Shown here piece by piece: positions 5,998 through 13,700 of a stretch of DNA of 34,248 bases (the stretch's first letter is position 1; each line of letters starts with the position of its first letter). The notes beneath the pieces are model-generated. The model saw only the letters and a program-made list of their open reading frames with translations. It did not search any database and had not been told where the DNA came from. The position numbers and the translations under genes are program-made. Source of the DNA: Pseudomonas paracarnis (GTDB lineage: Bacteria > Pseudomonadota > Gammaproteobacteria > Pseudomonadales > Pseudomonadaceae); the NCBI RefSeq assembly GCF_904063055.1, contig NZ_CAJFCN010000024.1, positions 1 through 34,248 on the forward strand. Direction: 5' to 3'.

Positions 5998-8616
5998 TTA
6001 AATACCTGCCTCGACAAATGGCACGGTCAAGGCCAGGGCCGCGTCCAGCGCTGCGGCATCGACACCACCGCCTTGCGCCATGTCCGGACGACCACCGCCC
6101 TTGCCGCCCACTGTCGCAGCGGCTTGCTTCATCAAATCACCGGCTTTGAGTTGGCCAGTCAGGTCCTTGGTTACACCCGCAACCAGAACGACCTTATCCT
6201 CATGGACACTGCCGAGCAGGATCACTGCGCGGCCGAGCTTGTTCTTCAACTGATCGACCAAGGCCAACAGCGCCTTGCCATCCTGGCCGTCCAGGCGCGC
6301 CGCCAGGACTTTTACGTCCTTGACGTCAACCGCCGCGGCCGACAGGTCATCGCCCGCAGCGCTCGCCGCTTTGGCCTGCAACTGCTCCAGCTGTTTTTCC
6401 AGCGCACGGTTGCGCTCCAGAACGGCGGACAGCTTGTCGATCAGGTTGTCGCGGCTGCCCTTGACCAGGCCGGCCGCTTCCTTGAGTTGTTCTTCGGCTG
6501 CATTGAGGTAAGCCAGGGCCGCAGCACCAGTCACCGCCTCAATACGACGTACGCCCGAGGCCACACCACCTTCGCTGATGATCTTCAGCAGGCCGATATC
6601 GCCGGTGCGGTTGGCGTGGATGCCACCACAGAGTTCTACCGAGAAGCTGCCGCCCATACTCAGTACGCGAACTTCGTCGCCGTACTTCTCGCCAAACAGC
6701 GCCATGGCGCCTTTGTTCCTGGCGGTCTCGATATCGGTTTCTTCGGTTTCAACCGGGGTGTTCTTGCGAATCTCGGCGTTGACGATGTCTTCCAGGGCCT
6801 TGATCTGCTCAGGCTTGATCGCTTCAAAGTGGCTGAAGTCAAAACGCAGGCGCTGGCTGTCCACCAACGAACCTTTTTGCTGCACGTGCTCGCCCAGGAC
6901 CTGGCGCAGCGCGGCGTGCAGCAAGTGCGTGGCCGAGTGGTTCAACGCCGTGGCATGCCTTACATCGGCATCGACCTGGGTGTCTACCGGTGCGCCCACA
7001 GTCAAGTTGCCCAGCACCAGCACACCGTGATGCAGGAACGCACCGCCGGTCTTGGTGGTGTCGCGCACGTCAAAACGACCGGATGTCGAGCTCAGGAAAC
7101 CGCAATCGCCAATCTGGCCACCCGACTCGGCATAAAACGGCGTCTGGTCCAGCACCACAACCGCCTCTTCACCCTCGCTCAACACGTCGACCGACTTACC
7201 GTCTTTATAAATGGCGACGATCTTGGCCGAGCCCGCAGTCGCCTTGTAGCCGGTGAACTCGGTCGGTACGTCAACCTTGACCAGGGTGTTGTAGTCCAGG
7301 CCAAAGGAGCTGGCCGAACGGGCCCGCACGCGCTGGGCTTCCATCTCACGCTCGAAACCGGCTTCGTCGACGGTCAACTCACGCTCGCGGGCGATGTCGG
7401 CAGTCAGGTCCATCGGGAAACCATAGGTGTCGTACAACTTGAACACCACATCACCCGGCACCACGGTGCCTTTGAGCTCAGCCAGGTCCTGTTCCAGAAT
7501 CTTCAGGCCGTGCTCCAGGGTCTTGGAGAACTGCTCTTCTTCAGCCTTGAGCACCCGCTCGATGTTGCTTTGCTGTTGCTTGAGTTCCGGGAAGGCATCG
7601 CCCATCTCGGCAACCAGCGCGGCCACGATCTTGTAGAAAAAGCTGCCGGTAGCGCCCAGCTTGTTACCGTGGCGGCACGCGCGACGGATGATGCGACGCA
7701 GCACGTAGCCACGGCCTTCGTTGGACGGCAGCACGCCGTCTGCGATCAGGAAACCGCAGGAACGGATGTGGTCCGACACCACCTTGAGCGAAGACTGGCC
7801 TTCATTGGTGCAACCAATAGCTGCCGCCGAGGCGCTCAGCAGGTTGGTGAACAGGTCGATTTCGTAGTTGGAGTGAACGTGCTGCATCACCGCACTGATC
7901 CGCTCCAGGCCCATGCCGGTGTCTACCGACGGTGCCGGCAGCGGATGCAACACGCCATCGGCGGTGCGGTTGAACTGCATGAACACGTTGTTCCAGATCT
8001 CGATGTAGCGGTCGCCGTCTTCTTCCGGCGAGCCTGGCGGGCCACCCCAGATATCGTCGCCGTGATCGTAGAAAATCTCGGTGCACGGGCCGCACGGGCC
8101 GGTATCGCCCATGGTCCAGAAGTTATCGGACGCGTAGGGCGCGCCTTTGTTGTCACCGATACGGATCATGCGCTCGGCAGGTACACCGATTTCCTGGGTC
8201 CAGATGTCATACGCTTCATCGTCCGTCGCGTACACGGTGACCCAGAGCTTTTCCTTGGGCAGCTTCAGCACGCCGGTGAGGAAGGTCCAGGCGAACGTGA
8301 TCGCGTCTTTCTTGAAATAGTCGCCGAAGCTGAAGTTACCCAGCATCTCGAAAAAGGTGTGGTGACGGGCGGTGTAGCCGACGTTTTCCAGGTCACTGTT
8401 CTTGCCGCCGGCGCGTACGCACTTCTGGCTGCTGGTAGCGCGGGTGTAGGCGCGCTTTTCCTGGCCCAGGAAACAGTCCTTGAACTGGTTCATCCCCGCG
8501 TTAGTGAACAGCAGGGTTGGGTCATTGCCTGGGATCAAGGAGCTGGAGGCTACACGGGTGTGGCCTTGCTCTTCGAAGAAGCGAAGGAAGGCTTCACGGA
8601 TTTCTGCGCTTTTCAT
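5998..8616 (-). CDS. alaS: alanyl-tRNA synthetase
   Basis: This 872-residue protein charges tRNA-Ala with alanine. It has the class II catalytic core (about 1-240), the tRNA-recognition helical region, and the editing domain. The editing zinc site shows as HSATHLLH and CGGIHANRTGDIG. A C-terminal dimerisation/C-Ala domain with GGKGGGRPDMAQGGG completes it. Length matches the family (about 875). The start at 8616 (MKSAEIREAF) has GGAAG upstream; the frame is open further to 8682 without family support. The promoter region carries a perfect 13-bp inverted repeat around a TATAAT -10, recalling the E. coli finding that AlaRS represses its own gene by binding a palindrome at its promoter. ltaE lies upstream on the same strand. 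Confidence 0.97.
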   Translation of the reverse strand: MKSAEIREAFLRFFEEQGHTRVASSSLIPGNDPTLLFTNAGMNQFKDCFLGQEKRAYTRATSSQKCVRAGGKNSDLENVGYTARHHTFFEMLGNFSFGDYFKKDAITFAWTFLTGVLKLPKEKLWVTVYATDDEAYDIWTQEIGVPAERMIRIGDNKGAPYASDNFWTMGDTGPCGPCTEIFYDHGDDIWGGPPGSPEEDGDRYIEIWNNVFMQFNRTADGVLHPLPAPSVDTGMGLERISAVMQHVHSNYEIDLFTNLLSASAAAIGCTNEGQSSLKVVSDHIRSCGFLIADGVLPSNEGRGYVLRRIIRRACRHGNKLGATGSFFYKIVAALVAEMGDAFPELKQQQSNIERVLKAEEEQFSKTLEHGLKILEQDLAELKGTVVPGDVVFKLYDTYGFPMDLTADIARERELTVDEAGFEREMEAQRVRARSASSFGLDYNTLVKVDVPTEFTGYKATAGSAKIVAIYKDGKSVDVLSEGEEAVVVLDQTPFYAESGGQIGDCGFLSSTSGRFDVRDTTKTGGAFLHHGVLVLGNLTVGAPVDTQVDADVRHATALNHSATHLLHAALRQVLGEHVQQKGSLVDSQRLRFDFSHFEAIKPEQIKALEDIVNAEIRKNTPVETEETDIETARNKGAMALFGEKYGDEVRVLSMGGSFSVELCGGIHANRTGDIGLLKIISEGGVASGVRRIEAVTGAAALAYLNAAEEQLKEAAGLVKGSRDNLIDKLSAVLERNRALEKQLEQLQAKAASAAGDDLSAAAVDVKDVKVLAARLDGQDGKALLALVDQLKNKLGRAVILLGSVHEDKVVLVAGVTKDLTGQLKAGDLMKQAAATVGGKGGGRPDMAQGGGVDAAALDAALALTVPFVEAGI

Positions 8617-8676
8617 TAGGTTCTTCCACGGAGGCTGCGGCCAAAGGCCAGTGCGCAACATCATCAGACGGAGCGA

Positions 8677-8710
8677 CGGCAAAGGGCCGCATTATATCGG
8701 CCCTTTGCCG
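8677..8710 (-). promoter_or_regulatory. alaS promoter within a perfect 13-bp palindrome
   Basis: CGGCAAAGGGCCG (8677-8689) and its exact complement (8698-8710) flank the 8-base segment CATTATAT. On the minus strand this segment contains TATAAT (8691-8696), a consensus -10 for alaS. The -35 is poor. The repeat has no T run, so it is not a good terminator for ltaE; an operator is the better reading. Confidence 0.65.
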
Positions 8711-8762
8711 GTGGTACAGCGTGTTTATGTGATAGAAACAGTCAATTAGACGGCCTGCACTG

Positions 8763-9767
8763 TCATTTCTGCGAAAACGCGACGAATGTCTGCACCACTT
8801 GCTCGATCTGCGCCCGGCTCACATCCAGATGGGTGACCATGCGCAGGCGCGGCGCGGCGCTCAACTTGACCCCACGCTCGGCCGCAAAGGCCTTCAGCGC
8901 CTGCGCCTGATCACCTACCTGCACATACACCATATTGGTCTGCACCGGCTCGACGCTGTAGCCGGCCTTGCGTAACTCATCGCCCAGCCATTGCGCGTTG
9001 GCATGGTCGTCAGCCAGGCGCTGCACCTGATGATCCAGAGCATACAACCCCGCCGCCGCCAGGGAGCCCGCCTGGCGCATGCCGCCGCCGACCATCTTGC
9101 GCAAGCGCCGAGCCTTGGCGATCAGCGCCGTCGAGCCACACAGCACCGAGCCGACCGGCGCACCGAGGCCCTTGGACAGGCACACCGACACCGAATCGAA
9201 ATGCTGGGCGATTTCTCGCGCATCCACCCCCAGCTTGACCGCCGCGTTGTAGAGGCGCGCGCCATCCAGGTGCAGGGCCAGGCCATGCTCGTGGGTAAAT
9301 GCACGGGCCTTGGCCAGGTAATCCAGCGGCAGCACTTTGCCCTGCATGGTGTTTTCCAGCGCCAGCAGGCGTGTGCGGGCGAAGTGGAAGTCGTCGGGCT
9401 TGATGGCGGCAAGCACTTGGTTCAGATCAAGGGAGCCATCAGCTTGAACTTCCAGGGGTTGCGGCTGGATCGACCCCAGCACCGCCGCACCGCCGCCTTC
9501 GTATTTGTAGGTGTGAGCCTGCTGGCCGACGATGTATTCCTCGCCGCGCTCACAGTGAGCCATCAACGCCAGCAGGTTGCTCATGGTACCGGTGGGCACG
9601 AACAGCGCCGCGGCAAAGCCCAGGCGCTTGGCCAACTCGGCCTCCAGGCGGTTGACGCTGGGGTCTTCGCCGTAGACATCATCGCCGCTGACGGCGCTGG
9701 CCATTGCGTCGAGCATGCCGGGGGTAGGTTGGGTCACGGTGTCGCTGCGCAGGTCGATCACGGTCAT
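8763..9767 (-). CDS. ltaE: low-specificity L-threonine aldolase
   Basis: This 334-residue fold-type I PLP enzyme cleaves L-threonine and L-allo-threonine to glycine and acetaldehyde. The N-terminus DLRSDTVTQPTPGM and the PLP lysine in SVSVCLSKGLGAPVGS are diagnostic; E. coli LtaE is 333 residues. The start at 9767 (MTVIDLRSD) has GAGG nine bases upstream; the frame extends to 9875 without support. It lies between alaS and the FMN-riboswitch/ribH2 unit, from which it diverges. The 194-bp divergent gap holds an inverted repeat (9878-9892) that might be an operator. It could read on into alaS, since no clear terminator separates them. Confidence 0.93.
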   Translation of the reverse strand: MTVIDLRSDTVTQPTPGMLDAMASAVSGDDVYGEDPSVNRLEAELAKRLGFAAALFVPTGTMSNLLALMAHCERGEEYIVGQQAHTYKYEGGGAAVLGSIQPQPLEVQADGSLDLNQVLAAIKPDDFHFARTRLLALENTMQGKVLPLDYLAKARAFTHEHGLALHLDGARLYNAAVKLGVDAREIAQHFDSVSVCLSKGLGAPVGSVLCGSTALIAKARRLRKMVGGGMRQAGSLAAAGLYALDHQVQRLADDHANAQWLGDELRKAGYSVEPVQTNMVYVQVGDQAQALKAFAAERGVKLSAAPRLRMVTHLDVSRAQIEQVVQTFVAFSQK

Positions 9768-9877
9768 GAAGGGGGCCTCTAACGGAGTGGATAAGTCTTT
9801 TTGTGTGTGATTACTGCGGGCAAAGCCACGGAATATCGAGCCCCTATTGCATTCATTCGAATACCAACCAATCAAAC

Positions 9878-9892
9878 CGATATAAGTTATCG
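9878..9892. promoter_or_regulatory. inverted repeat in the ltaE/ribH2 divergent region
   Basis: CGATA-N5-TATCG is a 15-bp interrupted palindrome about 110 bp upstream of the ltaE start. Its size and position are like LysR-type activator boxes, but no LysR gene is adjacent, so this is only a candidate. Confidence 0.3.
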
Positions 9893-9959
9893 AGACGGCA
9901 GCCGTGCAGTTTTCGAAAAACCATGTTAAAAACTCTGCGCCGCCAGGGTTCTGGTGGCA

Positions 9960-10126
9960 ACGTTCTCAGGGCGGGGTGCAATTCCCCACCGGCGGTAATT
10001 GCACGCAATGTGCATAGCCCGCGAGCGCTTGGCGCCTCGAACTGCTCAGGCAGGACGGCGACGAGGTCAGCAGACCCGGTGTGATCCCGGGGCCGACGGT
10101 CATAGTCCGGATGAAGAGAGAACGGG
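9960..10126 (+). ncRNA. FMN riboswitch (RFN element)
   Basis: All conserved RFN blocks are present: the closing stem GTTCTC (9962-9967) with GAGAAC (10118-10123), CAGGGCGGGGTGCAATTCC, CCACCGGCGGTAATTGC, AGCCCGCGAGC, GGTCAGCAGACCCGGTG, and GGGGCCGACGGTCATAGTCC with GGATGAAGAGAG. It senses flavin mononucleotide and lowers expression when FMN is plentiful. The next gene, 100 nt downstream, is a lumazine synthase, a direct match of ligand to pathway. Confidence 0.97.
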
Positions 10127-10217
10127 ATTGGCACCTAAGGGCCGCGCGCTTGTTTGCGCATGCGTACCCTTAAATCCCATTCGATTCATAACGCCCTGTT
10201 TTTTTCTTAAACAGGAG
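10127..10217 (+). promoter_or_regulatory. riboswitch expression platform with ribosome-site hairpin
   Basis: After the aptamer, GGGATT (10124-10129) and AAGGG (10137-10141) can pair with AATCCC (10173-10178) and CCCTT (10167-10171). A second hairpin CCTGTTT/AAACAGG (10195-10201 with 10209-10215) overlaps the ribosome site AGGAG (10213-10217). This suggests control of translation initiation rather than transcription termination, since there is no stem followed by a terminal T run. Confidence 0.55.
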
Positions 10218-10224
10218 TCAGAAC

Positions 10225-10734
10225 ATGCAACCCACCGCAATCGACAGCAAAAGCAAAAACCATCACGGCGAGCGCGTCGCGTTTATCCAGGCCTGCTGGC
10301 ACAAGGATATTGTCGACCAATCGCGCAAAGGCTTCCTCGCCGAAATGATCGCCCAGGGTTATCAGGAATCGGACATCGACTTCTTCGAAGTCGGCGGCGC
10401 CTTTGAAATGCCCCTGCACGCCAAGTTGCTGGCCAAGACCGGCCGTTACGCCGGCATCGTCGCTGCCGCGCTGGTGGTGGACGGTGGCATCTACCGTCAC
10501 GAATTCGTCGCGCAATCGGTAGTCAGCGGCCTGATGCAGGTGCAGCTGGAAACTGAAGTGCCGGTGTTCTCGGTGTCCCTGACGCCGCACCACTTCCATG
10601 CCGGCAGCGAGCACACCACGTTTTTCTACGAGCACTTCGTGCACAAGGGCCAGGAAGCGGCGCGCACCTGCGCCGATACCCTGCACAAGGTACGCGCGAT
10701 CCGTCGTAGCGAGCCGCGTGCGGTAGCGGTCTAA
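10225..10734 (+). CDS. ribH2: type-II lumazine synthase (6,7-dimethyl-8-ribityllumazine synthase, RibH2)
   Basis: The 169-residue protein condenses 5-amino-6-ribitylaminouracil with dihydroxybutanone phosphate to lumazine, the penultimate step of riboflavin synthesis. Its sequence follows the RibH2 type known from Brucella and Mesorhizobium rather than the usual icosahedral RibH. It has RVAFIQACWHKDIVDQSRKGF at the start, VGGAFEMPLHAKLLAKTGRYAGIV, VDGGIYRHEFVA, and PVFSVSLTPHHFH where type I has the LTT motif. RibH2 forms decamers. The start at 10225 has AGGAG seven bases upstream. It stands alone behind an FMN riboswitch; the housekeeping ribH would be elsewhere. It may supply extra flavin when FMN is low. 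Confidence 0.92.
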   Translation: MQPTAIDSKSKNHHGERVAFIQACWHKDIVDQSRKGFLAEMIAQGYQESDIDFFEVGGAFEMPLHAKLLAKTGRYAGIVAAALVVDGGIYRHEFVAQSVVSGLMQVQLETEVPVFSVSLTPHHFHAGSEHTTFFYEHFVHKGQEAARTCADTLHKVRAIRRSEPRAVAV

Positions 10735-10758
10735 ATCCAAGCCTCACCGCAAACCAGT

Positions 10759-10843
10759 GTGGGAGCTGGCTTGCCTGCGATGCAGACACCTGGGTGTATC
10801 AGTGATACCCAGGTGATGTTATCGCAGGCAAGCCAGCTCCCAC
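10759..10843. repeat. REPIN between ribH2 and aruE
   Basis: An 85-bp element has GTGGGAGCTGGCTTGCC at the left and its inverted copy at the right (ends at 10843). It lies between the convergent ribH2 and aruE stops. The inner part also pairs partly (CACCTGGGTGTATC with GATACCCAGGTG), so the whole can fold as one long hairpin and may end both transcripts. Confidence 0.92.
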
Positions 10844-10867
10844 ATTGGACTGAGCCAGACTTGGCTC

Positions 10868-11872
10868 TCAGGCCAGGCCGGCATCCGTGGTGGGCACGAT
10901 CAATATCCCGGCGCGCAAGCCGTTCTTCACCTTTGGGTTGGGAAAGATAATGCGGGCGCCCTCCTCCTCGATCACCCAACGGGTCTTGGCCACGTCTTCG
11001 GCCAGCAGGTAGCCCCTTTCCAATTCCGAAAAGTTTTCCACATCTGCGGGCAGGTGCATCAGGAAGGCGTCGCTGTGCTTGATCACTTCTCGCGCAACGG
11101 CGAAGAGTTGCAGGCCGTCGAGGCTACCGGTCTCAGGCTCGTTGCCCTCGATGATCTGCTTCAGACGCGCTTCCAGGCGCGACACGTCCACACCGTCGTT
11201 CTGCCCGAACGGCCGGGCCTTGCCCAACTCCAGGGTGAACGCCTCGGCGCCGAGTTGCTCGTAGGTAAACGCGGTGAAGGTAATCGAGGTTTTGTTCTGC
11301 AGCAGCACCGCCTGCATGCCAGCCGCGTTCAGCCGCTCCAGCTCACGGCGCGAATGCTGTCGGTCTTCTTTCCACGGGTACAACGCGAACTGTTCGATTT
11401 TCGAACCACGAATCGCGGTATGCAGGTCGTAATGCAGGCGCGAACGGCCAGGCAGGCTGAAAAAGCTGCGGGCCAATTGCTCAAGCTCGGCGGCGCGCAT
11501 GGCTTCGGGGCCGATGTTTTGTTCATGCCGGCCATTGAACAGCCGGTTGACGTCCAGCTCGAGGTAACGCTCACCGCGGCGCATGGCCTCGGTATTACCG
11601 AACAGGAACAGAATACGGGTGCGGGGTTTGATCTCCCCGCGGGCAATGCCATGCAACAGGCGGTCGAGCAATTCGATCGGCGCGGTTTCGTTGCCATGGA
11701 TGCCGGACGACAGCAGCAAGTCGCTGCCGTTGTCCAGAGCTTCAGGAGGGCGCACTTCAAGCGCGCCTTCGCTGAGCCAGCGCATCTGCACGCCGTCGAC
11801 AGTCAGTTGAATTTTTTGCGCCGGTTCACGACCGGCGAGGGTCAGTTCAAGCAGTTTGCCGAGGGCGAGCAT
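10868..11872 (-). CDS. aruE: succinylglutamate desuccinylase (AST pathway, last step)
   Basis: This 334-residue zinc enzyme (AstE/AruE) splits N-succinylglutamate to glutamate and succinate, the fifth step of arginine succinyltransferase catabolism. The zinc motif HGNETAPIELL and the YDLHTAIRGS segment with the third zinc ligand are present, as is LELGKARPFG with the catalytic Glu. The start at 11872 has AAGGA upstream. It is the last gene of the aru operon, 11 bp after the small upstream ORF. A REPIN lies beyond its end. A second, more distant family member is encoded at 26073-27185. Confidence 0.95.
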   Translation of the reverse strand: MLALGKLLELTLAGREPAQKIQLTVDGVQMRWLSEGALEVRPPEALDNGSDLLLSSGIHGNETAPIELLDRLLHGIARGEIKPRTRILFLFGNTEAMRRGERYLELDVNRLFNGRHEQNIGPEAMRAAELEQLARSFFSLPGRSRLHYDLHTAIRGSKIEQFALYPWKEDRQHSRRELERLNAAGMQAVLLQNKTSITFTAFTYEQLGAEAFTLELGKARPFGQNDGVDVSRLEARLKQIIEGNEPETGSLDGLQLFAVAREVIKHSDAFLMHLPADVENFSELERGYLLAEDVAKTRWVIEEEGARIIFPNPKVKNGLRAGILIVPTTDAGLA

Positions 11873-11883
11873 AAGCAGCTTCC

Positions 11884-12171
11884 TTAGTGGTTGCAGCCTG
11901 GGCCATGGACGTGATCGTCGTCGTCACCTTCAACGTCGGCCGGTTCCATTTCCAGTTGCAGGCTCATCAGGTTGGTGGCCAATGGGCGCATCAGCAGGTT
12001 GGCGTACTCGGCGTCGCCCTCTTCTACGTCTACGCCAATCAGCAGTTGGCCGCGGCCATCGTGCTGGATCCAGATCTCCTTGCCCTGCCAGACCACGGCG
12101 ACGCGGGTGCAGGAGGTTTCCAGCTGGGTGCCGTCGGTGTCTTCAAGGATGAGTTTCAGGGTGTCGGTCAT
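11884..12171 (-). CDS. small conserved protein with acidic, His/Cys-rich tail
   Basis: This 95-residue protein has no assigned function. It corresponds by position to PA0900 between aruB and aruE in P. aeruginosa. The first 75 residues read as a compact beta-rich domain (TLKLILEDTDG, RVAVVWQGKEIWIQHD, GQLLIGVDV). The last 20 residues form an acidic stretch followed by DDDDHVHGPGCNH, which could bind a metal. Since AruE is a zinc enzyme encoded 11 bp downstream, a role in zinc delivery to it is an attractive guess but only that. The ribosome site is weak (GAG about 13 bases before ATG). It is embedded in the aru operon, 26 bp after aruB. Confidence 0.75.
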   Translation of the reverse strand: MTDTLKLILEDTDGTQLETSCTRVAVVWQGKEIWIQHDGRGQLLIGVDVEEGDAEYANLLMRPLATNLMSLQLEMEPADVEGDDDDHVHGPGCNH

Positions 12172-12197
12172 AAATAAAATATCTCAGCCGTGTGGCA

Positions 12198-13544
12198 TTA
12201 ATTGATCTGGAAAGGATAAACCGAGCCCAGTTTAAGGATTTGCGTCAGTTCATCCAATGCCGTCCGGCACTCAAGCAGCAACTGCGGGTCAGCCAGGTCG
12301 GTTTCGCTCAGGCTGTCACGGTAGTGCTTGCCCACCCATTGGGTCAGGGTTTCGTACAACGGCGCGGTCATGATAACCCCTGGGTTCACGGCCGCCAGCT
12401 CGGTTTCGTTCAACGCCACGCGCAGGCGCAGGCACGCCGGACCACCGCCATTTTGCATGCTTTGCTTGAGGTCGAAGACCTTGACCTCACGAATCAGCCC
12501 GCCGGAAGCGGTCAGACCTTGCAGGTACTGCCACACGCGCTCATTGGCGCGGCACTCTTCCGGCACGATCAGCAGCATCGAACCATCAGGACGAGTCAGC
12601 AACTGGCTGTTGAACAGGTAGGAACGCACCGCGTCCTCGACACTGACCAACGCGCGAGGCACACACACCGACTGGAAGTTGCCGCCCAGCTTGCCCAACT
12701 TGCCGTGCAGTTCGGCGAGCATCTGCTCGGTGTTGAGGAACGCATCCTCGTGATAGAACAGCACTTCGCCGTTGCCCACCGCGATCACATCGTTGTGGAA
12801 CACACCCGCGTCGATCACCGCCGGGTTCTGCTGGGCGTAGACCACACCGTCATCCTTCAAGCCATGCAGGCGCGCAACGGCCTGGGAGGCTTCGAGGGTC
12901 TGGCGCGCCGGGTACTTCTGCGGGGCCGGGTAACGAGGGTCGAAAGCACTACGGCCGAAGACGAAAAACTCGACGCCCGCCTCACCGTACTCACGACAGA
13001 AACGCGTGTGGTTGGCCGCGCCTTCATCGCCAAATTGCGCCACGGCCGGCAAGGCGGCGTGGTGAGCGAAATGCTTGCCATCGGCGAACATCGCCCCCAG
13101 CACGCGGCTGGTGGTGGGGTGCTCGATGCTGCGGTGGTATTTGCAATTGAGGTTGGCGGCAGTGAAATGCACGCGGCCGTCTGCGGTGTCGGCGCTTGGG
13201 CTGACGGTGGCGGCGTTGGCTACCCACATGCTGGATGCCGAGCAGCTCGCTACCAGCAAAGGCATAGCCTGCCTGGCAGCCTGCTCGATCACCTGGGCGT
13301 CGGTGCCGCTGAAACCCAAGCTGCGCAAGGCGGCTACATCCGGGCGCTCCTGGGGCGCCAATACACCTTGCACAAAGCCCATGTCCATCAGGGCTTTCAT
13401 TTTCTGCAGGCCCTGCAACGCCGCTTCCTTCGGGTTGGAAGACTGCTGGCTGTTGCTTTGGGACGCGACGTTGCCGAAGGACAAACCGCCGTAGTTATGG
13501 GTCGGCCCCACTAGACCGTCAAAATTGACTTCACAGGATTTCAT
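12198..13544 (-). CDS. aruB: N-succinylarginine dihydrolase
   Basis: The 448-residue AstB/AruB hydrolyses N-succinylarginine to N-succinylornithine, CO2 and ammonia. It has the pentein fold of arginine deiminase relatives. The N-terminus EVNFDGLVGPTHNYGGLSFGN is diagnostic, and the C-terminal GGGPACLRLRVAL carries the nucleophilic Cys. Family length is about 447. The start at 13544 has GGAG nine bases upstream; a longer frame to 13601 would run into a REPIN flank and is not supported. It follows aruD in the operon after a 156-bp gap that holds a REPIN, the largest gap in the operon apart from that before aruF. Confidence 0.96.
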   Translation of the reverse strand: MKSCEVNFDGLVGPTHNYGGLSFGNVASQSNSQQSSNPKEAALQGLQKMKALMDMGFVQGVLAPQERPDVAALRSLGFSGTDAQVIEQAARQAMPLLVASCSASSMWVANAATVSPSADTADGRVHFTAANLNCKYHRSIEHPTTSRVLGAMFADGKHFAHHAALPAVAQFGDEGAANHTRFCREYGEAGVEFFVFGRSAFDPRYPAPQKYPARQTLEASQAVARLHGLKDDGVVYAQQNPAVIDAGVFHNDVIAVGNGEVLFYHEDAFLNTEQMLAELHGKLGKLGGNFQSVCVPRALVSVEDAVRSYLFNSQLLTRPDGSMLLIVPEECRANERVWQYLQGLTASGGLIREVKVFDLKQSMQNGGGPACLRLRVALNETELAAVNPGVIMTAPLYETLTQWVGKHYRDSLSETDLADPQLLLECRTALDELTQILKLGSVYPFQIN

Positions 13545-13610
13545 CGGCGAGGCTCCACGAACATCTGTTTTTATAGGCATCAAATCACTTGAATACACCA
13601 CAGATCCATT

Positions 13611-13698
13611 GTGGGAGCGGGCTTGCTCGCGAAAACGGTGGTTCAGTCACTTCAAATGTTGAATGAAACACCGCATTCGCGAGCAAGCCCGCTCCCAC
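13611..13698. repeat. REPIN inside the aru operon (aruD-aruB)
   Basis: An 88-bp element starts GTGGGAGCGGGCTTGCTCG and ends with the inverse copy at 13698, two bases from the aruD stop codon (13701-13703). It is a different sequence class from the other REPINs here (GCGGGCTTGCTCGCGAA rather than GCTGGCTTGCCTGCGAT). It must be transcribed as a hairpin in the aru mRNA. Confidence 0.92.
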
Positions 13699-13700
13699 AT

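Noticed and set aside
6073..8619. 848-codon open frame opposite alaS
   Set aside because: It is the antisense shadow of the certain alaS gene; high-GC codon bias keeps the opposite frame open. No ribosome site or known domain.
9960..10126. RFN region as part of a protein gene on the minus strand (9853-10134)
   Set aside because: All conserved FMN-aptamer blocks are present on the + strand in the right order, and the minus frame has no recognisable product.
12192..13514. 440-codon open frame opposite aruB
   Set aside because: Shadow of aruB; composition is that of an antisense frame rich in His, Gln and Arg.
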